From positions 1-17,354 of the forward strand of contig JALUZN010000480.1 of NCBI GenBank assembly GCA_027011835.1: a DNA stretch of 17,354 bases. The letters are read 5' to 3'. Source of the DNA: Draconibacterium sp. (GTDB lineage Bacteria > Bacteroidota > Bacteroidia > Bacteroidales > Prolixibacteraceae). Made by a program: the position numbers and the translations under genes. Positions 1 to 4,709 of the stretch are shown piece after piece (positions within the stretch are counted from its first letter, which is position 1; every line of letters starts with the position of its first letter). A model generated the notes under the pieces. The model saw only the letters and a program-made list of their open reading frames with translations, made no database searches and had not been told where the DNA came from.

Positions 1-2
1 TC

Positions 3-179
3 ACTAGTCGTTATAATATTTCAAAACTTGTTTATTATGAAATATTTCTGACAATTGGAGATGCAATTGTCAGAGAAAAACAAATAAAAGCAGGTTCAAG
101 AAAAAAGAAAATAGAACTTATAACAAAACGAAATTCTGAATGGAAAGACCTTTATAACGACAACCTGCTAAAAGGATGA
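3..179 (+). CDS. GIY-YIG endonuclease-like protein, 3' end only
   Basis: Reading frame 3 is open from the window edge to a TGA at 177-179 and gives 58 residues. It starts TSRYNISKLVYYE, continues through DAIVREKQIKAGSRKKKIEL and ends EWKDLYNDNLLKG. This is the familiar C-terminal half of the short (about 80-100 aa) stand-alone GIY-YIG/UvrC-N domain proteins common in Bacteroidota. The Arg/Glu-Lys-Gln (REKQ) helix and the EWxDLY tail are the recognisable parts. The GIY and YIG motifs themselves lie outside the window, so activity cannot be judged. The TGA stop overlaps the first bases of the inverted-repeat element that follows. The recognition is from memory of the family; the role (DNA cleavage, possibly repeat mobility) is inference. 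Confidence 0.8.
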   Translation, partial: TSRYNISKLVYYEIFLTIGDAIVREKQIKAGSRKKKIELITKRNSEWKDLYNDNLLKG

Positions 180-328
180 GATTGCTTCATCGTACCTCTT
201 CGCAATGACGTTTTCAAAAGTAATTAAGGGAGAGAAGGCTGGCGGCGCAGCCGCCAGCCTTCTCTCCCAATTGCCCGCATAGCCGCGTCATTGCGAGGGA
301 GGAGGCACGACGACAGAAGCAATCTCTC
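178..328. repeat. Inverted-repeat (BIME/MITE-like) element 1
   Basis: The left arm (178-210) begins GAGATTGCTTC and ends CAATGACG. The right arm (286-328) is its imperfect reverse complement, beginning CGTCATTG and ending GAAGCAATCTCTC. The central part of each arm differs, but both are pyrimidine-rich when read inward (CGTACCTCTTCG against the complement of the right arm). The spacer holds a separate perfect 19-bp hairpin. The same arm ends (AGATTGYTTC and CAATGAC) recur in three more cassettes at 1794-2143, 3223-3379 and 4272-4427. Confidence 0.75.
228..268. repeat. Perfect 19-bp hairpin with a 3-nt loop
   Basis: Bases 228-246 (GGGAGAGAAGGCTGGCGGC) are the exact reverse complement of 250-268, with loop GCA at 247-249. 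It is far more GC-rich than its surroundings and sits in the middle of inverted-repeat element 1. No T-tract follows on either strand, so it does not look like a simple intrinsic terminator. It may be the core of the mobile repeat or a barrier to transcript degradation. Confidence 0.85.
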
Positions 329-471
329 AAAATACATCTGCTCTTCTGTTGTATAACCTAAGCATAGCGGAGTATCTCTTGCAAAGAAAAAGGAGAAGAA
401 GTGAAGGATCTTCCCAAATGCCCAAACAGATTCTTAGTCACCACCCTCCTCAAAATAACAATTAATAGAAA

Positions 472-1158
472 ATGAAAATAACTATGTACAAACACTTTTT
501 CAAACGCCTTATCGACATCATTCTTTCGCTAACAGCAATAATTATTCTCTTGCCTTTCTGGATTCCAATATTTATAATATTGCTTTTAACAGGAGAACAC
601 GAGGTCTTTTATTTTCAGGAACGAATTGGTTATAAAAACAAACCGTTCTTTATTTGGAAACATGCTACAATGCTTAAGAATAGTGAAAATCTAAAGGGCG
701 GACTTCATACAACAAGGAACGATCCCAGAGTATTGCCTTTTGGTGCTTTTTTGCGAAAAACAAAACTCAATGAAATTCCACAACTTATAAATATCTTTAA
801 AGGCGATATGAGTATTGTTGGCCCACGACCATTAGTGGATAAAACTTTTACACCCTATCCCAAACATGTTCAGGAAAATATTTACAATGTAAAACCCGGG
901 TTAACAGGAATTGGCTCAATCATTTTTCGCGACGAGGAACGTCTGTTATCAGAAACAAAAATGGAGCCCAAAGATTTTTATCGCGAACATATATCACCAT
1001 ACAAAGGTGAGCTTGAATTATGGTATCAGGAAAATTTAAGTTTCGTTACAGATGTTAAACTTGTGTTTTGTACTGCCTGGGTAATTATCTTTTCTGAAAG
1101 TGAATTACCTTTTAAGATTTTTAAAGGGCTACCACAAAAACCTGAAATTTTAAATTAA
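472..1158 (+). CDS. Bacterial sugar transferase (monotopic phosphoglycosyltransferase)
   Basis: The product (228 aa) belongs to the bacterial sugar transferase family (PF02397; WcaJ/PglC type). This family moves a phospho-sugar from a nucleotide sugar to undecaprenyl phosphate at the inner membrane, the first step of repeat-unit assembly for surface polysaccharide. Residues 13-39 form the membrane helix, with breaking prolines (P28, P32). The catalytic domain shows FQERIGYKNKPF (48-59), RNDPRVLPFGAFLRKTKLNE (82-101), the PQLIN segment and GDMSIVGPRP (111-120). The usual Asp-Glu catalytic pair reads Asn100-Glu101 here. The length suits the small PglC-like catalytic form without extra N-terminal helices. 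The ATG at 472 has no clear Shine-Dalgarno site, and Met5 (484) is an alternative start. The next gene follows after 12 nt, so they are probably co-transcribed. Family assignment is firm; the sugar substrate is unknown. Confidence 0.93.
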   Translation: MKITMYKHFFKRLIDIILSLTAIIILLPFWIPIFIILLLTGEHEVFYFQERIGYKNKPFFIWKHATMLKNSENLKGGLHTTRNDPRVLPFGAFLRKTKLNEIPQLINIFKGDMSIVGPRPLVDKTFTPYPKHVQENIYNVKPGLTGIGSIIFRDEERLLSETKMEPKDFYREHISPYKGELELWYQENLSFVTDVKLVFCTAWVIIFSESELPFKIFKGLPQKPEILN

Positions 1159-1170
1159 TTATATTACTCA

Positions 1171-1608
1171 ATGCATTCTCCTGAAATTATTAAAGGTGGT
1201 ATTTATAGCGACAACAGAGGCGAACTGTTGTATAACAACGATTTCGATTTGTCGACGATAAAACGAATGTACATAATTAAACATCCCGATAAAAGTGTTG
1301 TACGTGCATGGCAGGGGCACCAACAAGAACATAAATATTTTAAATGTATAAAAGGTAGCTTTGTTGTTGCCTGGAAAAAGATTGATGATTTTACTAATCC
1401 TTCCGACAATAATAAAGCTGAATATACAATACTTAGCGAATCTGAAAACAATGTGTTGTCGATTCCATCCGGATTTGCCAATGGATTAAAAGCTTTGGAA
1501 TCAGATTCGGAAATTATGGTTTTCTCCGATTATAAACTGGGAGAATCATTGGATGACAAAATACGTTTTGACAAAGACCTCTGGTTCGATTGGGGGGCAT
1601 TTAAATAA
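1171..1608 (+). CDS. RmlC/WxcM-like cupin sugar-nucleotide enzyme
   Basis: The product is a 145-aa single-domain cupin of the group annotated as dTDP-4-dehydrorhamnose 3,5-epimerase-like or WxcM-like (sugar ketoisomerase FdtA/QdtA relatives). Visible features are SDNRGELL (13-20), the metal-free cupin stretch RAWQGHQQEHKYF (45-57) with two histidines, KGSFVVAWKKID (61-72), IPSGFANGLKALE (98-110) and a conserved-looking tail RFDKDLW (132-138). It is shorter than true RmlC epimerases (about 180 aa). Epimerase or ketoisomerase activity on a dTDP-4-keto sugar is therefore inferred. It lies 12 nt after the sugar transferase, which supports a role in making a deoxy or amino sugar for a surface glycan. 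Gene order ends here because the repeat island begins. Confidence 0.85.
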   Translation: MHSPEIIKGGIYSDNRGELLYNNDFDLSTIKRMYIIKHPDKSVVRAWQGHQQEHKYFKCIKGSFVVAWKKIDDFTNPSDNNKAEYTILSESENNVLSIPSGFANGLKALESDSEIMVFSDYKLGESLDDKIRFDKDLWFDWGAFK

Positions 1609-1773
1609 GTTCTTTCAAAATCGAAAATCTTTTTAATTAACGGCACTTCATCAAGGTGCATGCAAAACCATCGTTTTAAACATCGGGCTGCTTGCGCCTT
1701 TTTTTTCCTCCGCTGGCCCCGATCTGCAATCGGTATTCCGGTCAGGTAAGGCCGAAAATTTGTTCTAGTTTTA
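1609..1773. other. Intergenic DNA with fragments of repeats shared across the island
   Basis: No gene is seen here. Bases 1654-1695 (GCATGCAAAACCATCG, TTTTAAACATCGGGCTGC) match a segment at 4540-4580 closely and one at 3570-3600 more loosely. A run of eight or more T follows at about 1699-1706. From 1707 to 1773 the sequence is collinear with 3136-3202. That stretch includes the dyad CCGAT-CTGCA-ATCGG (1718-1732), whose copy at 3148-3162 is a perfect CCGATCT-G-AGATCGG palindrome, followed by GGTCAGGTAAG. Confidence 0.6.
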
Positions 1774-2204
1774 TTGGTGTCCGTTTAAAATATGAGATTG
1801 CTTCGCTGGGCCACCAATGACAGATTTAAATTATATTTGTTTTTCTACCCCTTTGTCTTCGACATTTCCTCCGTCAACCGACGGAGGAAAACGTTTTGAA
1901 TTAACTTTGTAGCCAATAAATAATGTATCTCCAGTAAAATATTCCACTTCGTTCAACTTTCTGTCATCGTCTCATTATGCCCATTCAAAAAAATGGGTGG
2001 CCACTCGCAATGACGCCAGTTGTATTTTGAATATGCGTGTTTGGGTTTGCTTTGCAAAAGAAGTTATTTTTAGTGTTCCTTAATCTGGCAAATATCTGAA
2101 ATTAACGTCATTGCGATGACGAAGAATGAGGAAGAAGCAATCTAAATAATTATCCCGGACAATAGTGAATTAAAATAAAATAATTTTACACCGCGGCTTT
2201 AGCC
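1774..2204. repeat. 238-bp island repeat, copy A (with a 193-bp insertion)
   Basis: 1774-1821 and 2015-2204 together match copies B and C base for base apart from scattered substitutions. Removing the extra 1822-2014 restores exactly 238 bp, the length of copy B. The repeat contains an inverted-repeat cassette: left arm from 1794 (GAGATTGCTTC) to CAATGAC, and right arm 2106-2143 (CGTCATTG to GAAGCAATCT). It ends CACCGCGGCTTTAGCC. All three copies share the same orientation. Homology to copy B extends further upstream (from about 1707) and downstream (the hairpin at 2220-2250). Confidence 0.9.
1822..2014. mobile_element. 193-bp insertion within repeat copy A
   Basis: The extra sequence is bounded by direct repeats CAATGAC at 1815-1821 and 2008-2014, within a longer imperfect duplication (GGCCAC followed by CAATGAC on both sides). 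It contains a perfect 11-bp hairpin TTTCCTCCGTC-AACC-GACGGAGGAAA at 1865-1890. On the minus strand it contains a 46-residue open stretch without a start codon (1831-1971, including YFTGDTLFIGYKVNSKRF). No terminal inverted repeats are clear, so recombination between two repeat copies is as likely as true transposition. Confidence 0.55.
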
Positions 2205-2219
2205 ATTAATTGTTCCACT

Positions 2220-2250
2220 GCGAGCGTCTCACTCCAGGTGAGGCTCTCGC
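2220..2250. repeat. 31-nt palindromic repeat, copy 1
   Basis: GCGAGCGTCTCAC, loop TCCAG, GTGAGGCTCTCGC: a 13-bp stem with one mismatched and one wobble-type position. An identical copy lies at 3494-3524, and a diverged member (23 of 31 identical) forms the terminator at 13566-13596. It sits between repeat copy A and the hicB promoter. Confidence 0.8.
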
Positions 2251-2316
2251 TAAGCAAGACAAATATTCTATTTGTCTAAATTCCGTGTTACAGTGTGTAG
2301 CGACATTAAAAAATCG

Positions 2317-2325
2317 TAACTTTGC
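2317..2325 (+). promoter_or_regulatory. Bacteroidota -7 box upstream of hicB
   Basis: TAACTTTGC matches the TAnnTTTG -7 consensus of Bacteroidota sigma-ABfr promoters and ends 18 nt before the hicB ATG at 2344. No convincing -33 TTTG box is seen at the usual distance, so this is a plausible but partial promoter. Confidence 0.45.
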
Positions 2326-2343
2326 ACAAATAAATAAACGATT

Positions 2344-2739
2344 ATGGCACAATATATTTTCGAGGGAGACTACAAGAATAAATCAGGAAATGTAAAAGTT
2401 AAGTTATTACTTTTTCATTTTCAGGACGAAAATAATATTCACTTTATCTATTCGCCCCATATAGATTTAACAGGCTATGGGAAAAGTGTTACTGAGGCCA
2501 AAGAATCTTTTAATATTGTTTTCGAAGATTTTGTTGATTATGCGCTAAAGAAAAAAACCTTGGGTAAAGTACTCTCCGATTTAGGTTGGGAATTAAAAGG
2601 TTCATCAAAAAGACCAAAGAAAGTAATAGCACCAAGCATTACTTCTGTGATTAATAAAAACAGATATGTTTCTGAGATATTCGACAAATACCCTGTTAAC
2701 ACTTATCATCAGGAAGTAGGATTACCTGCTTTTGTGTAA
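2344..2739 (+). CDS. hicB: HicB-like antitoxin
   Basis: The product (131 aa) resembles the HicB-like antitoxins found in Bacteroidota. An N-terminal strand-rich HicB fold (residues 1-60) has YSPHIDLTGYGKSVTEAKES (36-55), corresponding to the family's SPxxDLxGxGxTxxEA segment. A helix (57-85) follows, with FVDYALKKKTLGKVLSDLGW. A basic C-terminal extension (87-131) may provide DNA contact or dimerisation. HicB proteins bind and neutralise the HicA mRNA interferase and repress their own promoter. The gene lies 3 nt before the hicA start, the usual tight coupling. Since hicA is interrupted, this antitoxin is now probably an orphan. A good -7 box is placed just upstream. Confidence 0.82.
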   Translation: MAQYIFEGDYKNKSGNVKVKLLLFHFQDENNIHFIYSPHIDLTGYGKSVTEAKESFNIVFEDFVDYALKKKTLGKVLSDLGWELKGSSKRPKKVIAPSITSVINKNRYVSEIFDKYPVNTYHQEVGLPAFV

Positions 2740-2742
2740 AAA

Positions 2743-3101
2743 ATGTCAACAAAAAAATTATCCAATATTCCATTAAAAGAGTTTCGTTCCTTTCTTGAAA
2801 AACAAGGTTTAAACCTGATAAAAGATTCTAAAGGAAGAGGTGGGCATGAAACGAGCATGATAAAATTTAACACTTAATTGAATGTTTATAAGCGAGTTCT
2901 CCCGAAGGGATGCCAATGGCGCATCGAATACCTTTAAAGTAAAAGTTATAATGAGATGAAAAATGGTCAAAGTCGGGAATGGACAGACCAATTACGATAC
3001 AAACTCATATCGACCCGGTTCCTGAATTTATTGTAAAACAGGTTCTGAGGCATTTAAAAATGAGTAGAAAAGACTTTTTTAATACATTCAATAAATTGTA
3101 A
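2743..3101 (+). pseudogene. hicA: hicA toxin gene, disrupted by insertion
   Basis: From the ATG at 2743, 36 codons read as a typical HicA N-terminus: STKKLSNIPLKEFRSFLEK, then GRGGHE with the presumed catalytic His35. After Glu36 the frame enters foreign sequence and stops at 2875-2877. The missing second half resumes exactly at 2961 as KWSKSGMDRPITIQTHIDP, continues PVPEFIVKQVLRHLK and stops at TAA 3099-3101. Deleting 2851-2960 (110 bp) restores one 82-codon frame, a normal HicA size (a double-stranded-RNA-binding-fold mRNA interferase). The inserted length is not a multiple of three, so the gene is broken by stop and by frame. The 44-residue product lacks the THIDPVP half and is expected to be inactive. 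Confidence 0.88.
2852..2955. mobile_element. 104-bp MITE-like insertion in hicA
   Basis: The element is flanked by direct repeats ATGAAA (2846-2851 and 2956-2961), as expected for a target-site duplication. Its ends are imperfect inverted repeats: CATGATAAAATTTAACACTT near the left end against CATTATAACTTTTACTTT read inward from the right end. The middle holds GC-richer dyads around TCCCGAAGGGA and ATGCCAATGGCGCAT. It is too short to code for a transposase, so it would need one in trans. The parent transposon is not in this window. Confidence 0.75.
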
Positions 3102-3202
3102 TATTATTCCTTGCTCTTTGCTGGTGCGGATTTATCCTCTGCTGGCGCCGATCTGAGATCGGTGTCTCGGTCAGGTAAGACCGAAAAATTGTTATAGTTT
3201 TA

Positions 3203-3440
3203 TTAGTGTCCGTTTAAGATATGAGATTGTTTCGCTGGGCTACCAATGACGCCAGTTGTATTTTGAATATGCGTGTTTGGGTTTGCTTTGCAAAAGAAGT
3301 TATTTTTAGTATTCTTTAATATGACAAATATCTGAAATTAACGTCATTGCGATGACGAAGAATGAGGAAGAAGCAATCTAAATAATTATCACGGACAATA
3401 GTGAATTAAAATAAAATAATTTTACACCGCGGCTTTAGCC
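3203..3440. repeat. 238-bp island repeat, copy B
   Basis: This copy is uninterrupted. It aligns with copy C (4252-4487) with ten substitutions and two single-base gaps by hand count, about 95% identity. Its inverted-repeat cassette has a left arm 3223-3251 (GAGATTG to CAATGACG) and a right arm 3342-3379 (CGTCATTG to GAAGCAATCT). The upstream segment 3136-3202 is shared with copy A only. The 3' end is CACCGCGGCTTTAGCC. An extra 40-bp stretch follows here, with GGCTTTAGC duplicated at 3431-3439 and 3469-3477. Confidence 0.92.
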
Positions 3441-3493
3441 CGGTGATTTCAGCCCAAGTGAGGGAATTGGCTTTAGCTGTTAATTGTTCCACT

Positions 3494-3524
3494 GCGAGCG
3501 TCTCACTCCAGGTGAGGCTCTCGC
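3494..3524. repeat. 31-nt palindromic repeat, copy 2
   Basis: This is identical to 2220-2250 (stem arms 3494-3506 and 3512-3524, loop TCCAG) and is preceded by the same TAATTGTTCCACT. It lies between repeat copy B and the antitoxin gene, the same relative place as copy 1. Confidence 0.8.
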
Positions 3525-3730
3525 TAAGCAACTTACCATTTCGGCCTGCCCTGTTGCGTAGCGTATCGGGGCGCACGCAAAACCTTCGTTTTTAACCCAA
3601 AGCGCCAAAAGAAAAGAATTACAAAACATGTTTTTTGTATACCGCATACGATCGCCACGTCCTTTCGTCCCAATGTACATCGGGATTCGTGCAAACAACA
3701 AGTTTGTAAATATCTCTTTGTAAATTATTG

Positions 3731-3739
3731 TATATTTGC
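3731..3739 (+). promoter_or_regulatory. Bacteroidota -7 box upstream of the second antitoxin
   Basis: TATATTTGC fits TAnnTTTG and ends 25 nt before the ATG at 3765. TTTG motifs occur upstream (3717-3720 and near 3703) but not at the ideal spacing. Confidence 0.4.
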
Positions 3740-3764
3740 AAAATCACTCTTAATAAAACAAAAA

Positions 3765-3974
3765 ATGGAGACAATACTTTTATCAGGAGATTCGAAATCG
3801 AATGCCAAACTACTGTTAGAACTTGCTAAAAAACTTAATTTTTCAGTTAAAAAATTATCGGTTGTTGAAGCAGAAGAGTTGGGAATTTATTATTCGATAA
3901 AAGAAGGATTAAAATCAGGATTATTATCAGAGGAAGAGAAAGGTGAGTTTATTGCATCTTTAAAAAAGAGTTAG
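3765..3974 (+). CDS. Putative antitoxin of a RelE/ParE-type module
   Basis: This is a small acidic/helical protein of 69 aa. The first half contains SGDSKSNAKLLLELAKKLNF, the middle VVEAEELGIYYSIKEGLKSG, and it ends EEEKGEFIASLKKS. It has the size, the helix content and above all the position of Bacteroidota type II antitoxins that precede RelE/ParE toxins: the toxin ATG starts one base after this gene's TAG. I do not recognise a specific antitoxin domain, so the call rests mostly on context. It is expected to bind the toxin and repress the shared promoter. The AAAAAATGG start context has no Shine-Dalgarno site. Confidence 0.7.
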   Translation: METILLSGDSKSNAKLLLELAKKLNFSVKKLSVVEAEELGIYYSIKEGLKSGLLSEEEKGEFIASLKKS

Positions 3975-3975
3975 C

Positions 3976-4242
3976 ATGCAAGTCGAAATAACAAATAAAT
4001 TTCGCAAACAGGTTAAAAAGCTTAATAATAAAAATATAAATAATTCCCTTGTTAAGGTAATTCAATCAATTGGCTTAGCAAAGAATATCTCAGAGATAAA
4101 TAACTTAAAAAAACTCAAAGGTTACAAACACTTTTACAGAATCCGATTAGGAGACTATCGAATTGGGGTAACAATTAAAGACAAAATAATTACCCTTGCA
4201 GCCATCGATCACAGGTCTGATATTTATAAATACTTTCCTTAA
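3976..4242 (+). CDS. RelE/ParE-superfamily toxin
   Basis: The product (88 aa) has the RelE/ParE fold signature. VEITNKFRKQVKKL (3-16) is the first strand and helix, KLKGYKHFYRIRLGDYRIGV (44-63) the core beta hairpin with the basic residues, and HRSDIYKYFP (79-88) the typical C-terminal end. Members either cleave mRNA on the ribosome (RelE) or poison gyrase (ParE); the sequence alone does not decide. No frame damage is seen, so unlike the HicA module this toxin looks intact. It is coupled to the upstream antitoxin with a one-base gap, and repeat copy C begins 9 nt after its stop. Confidence 0.85.
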   Translation: MQVEITNKFRKQVKKLNNKNINNSLVKVIQSIGLAKNISEINNLKKLKGYKHFYRIRLGDYRIGVTIKDKIITLAAIDHRSDIYKYFP

Positions 4243-4251
4243 TTAAAATAA

Positions 4252-4487
4252 TTGGTGTCCGTTTAAAATATGAGATTGCTTCGCTGGGCTACCAATGACG
4301 CAGTTGTATTTTGATTGTGTGTGTAGGGGCTTGCTTTGCAAAAGAAGTTATTTTTAGTATTCTTTAATATGACAAATATCTGAAATTAACGTCATTGCGA
4401 TGACGAAGAATGAGGAAGAAGCAATCTAAATAATTATCCCGGACAATAGTGAATTAAAATAAAATAATTTACACCGCGGCTTTAGCC
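4252..4487. repeat. 238-bp island repeat, copy C
   Basis: This copy is 236 bp because of two single-base deletions relative to copy B. The left arm of the inverted-repeat cassette starts at 4272 (GAGATTGCTTC) and ends at 4300. The right arm runs 4390-4427. It ends CACCGCGGCTTTAGCC like the others. It begins only 9 nt after the toxin stop codon. The longer upstream and palindromic downstream segments seen with A and B are missing here. Confidence 0.92.
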
Positions 4488-4709
4488 GTTAATTTGTAAC
4501 TTTTACAATTGCCGCCTGCCCTGTAGCGTATAGTATGAGGGCACATGCAAAACCACCATTTTAAACATCGGGCTGCATGCCTGTCCGGCTTTTTTTTTTG
4601 ACGGACGCCTTTTTATTCGCGTTACTTATTAACCCACGGTTACCTGTCCGTCCACTGACGGACTGTGTCCGTCTACCGACGGAAAATCATAAGAAATAGA
4701 TAAATCTAA
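4488..4709. other. Intergenic repeats between copy C and the nucleotidyltransferase
   Basis: No gene is seen. 4512-4553 matches 3542-3583, and 4540-4580 matches 1654-1695. A run of ten T (4590-4599) follows a weak GCC/GGC stem. Two short hairpins of one family lie at 4646-4663 (GTCCGTC-CACT-GACGGAC) and 4668-4683 (TCCGTC-TACC-GACGGA). The same CCGTC-N4-GACGG core is found in the hairpin at 1865-1890. Confidence 0.6.

Larger units (their letters stand above)
3441..3764. other. Intergenic region between repeat B and the second toxin-antitoxin module
   Basis: No gene is supported here. It contains the second 31-nt palindrome (3494-3524). It also has a segment 3542-3583 (CCTGCCCTGTTGCGTAGCG through GCGCACGCAAAACC) that matches 4512-4553 after repeat C. 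A near-palindrome TCCCAATGTACATCGGGA lies at 3668-3685, and a possible -7 promoter box at 3731-3739. An open frame on the minus strand across 3480-3701 consists only of translated repeats. Confidence 0.6.

Noticed and set aside
2210..2395. Plus-strand open frame of 61 codons before hicB
   Set aside because: It consists of the 31-nt palindrome and the hicB promoter region and overlaps the well-supported hicB start in another frame.
2809..2991. Minus-strand open frame across the hicA insertion
   Set aside because: It spans both hicA halves and the MITE. The disrupted hicA on the plus strand explains the sequence better.
3480..3701. Minus-strand open frame of 73 codons
   Set aside because: It lies wholly in repeats that recur elsewhere in the window, and it is antisense to the second module's promoter region.
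1774..4487. Integron with attC sites
   Set aside because: The layout is suggestive, but no integrase is present and the repeats lack recognisable attC core sites, so only a cassette-like array is claimed.
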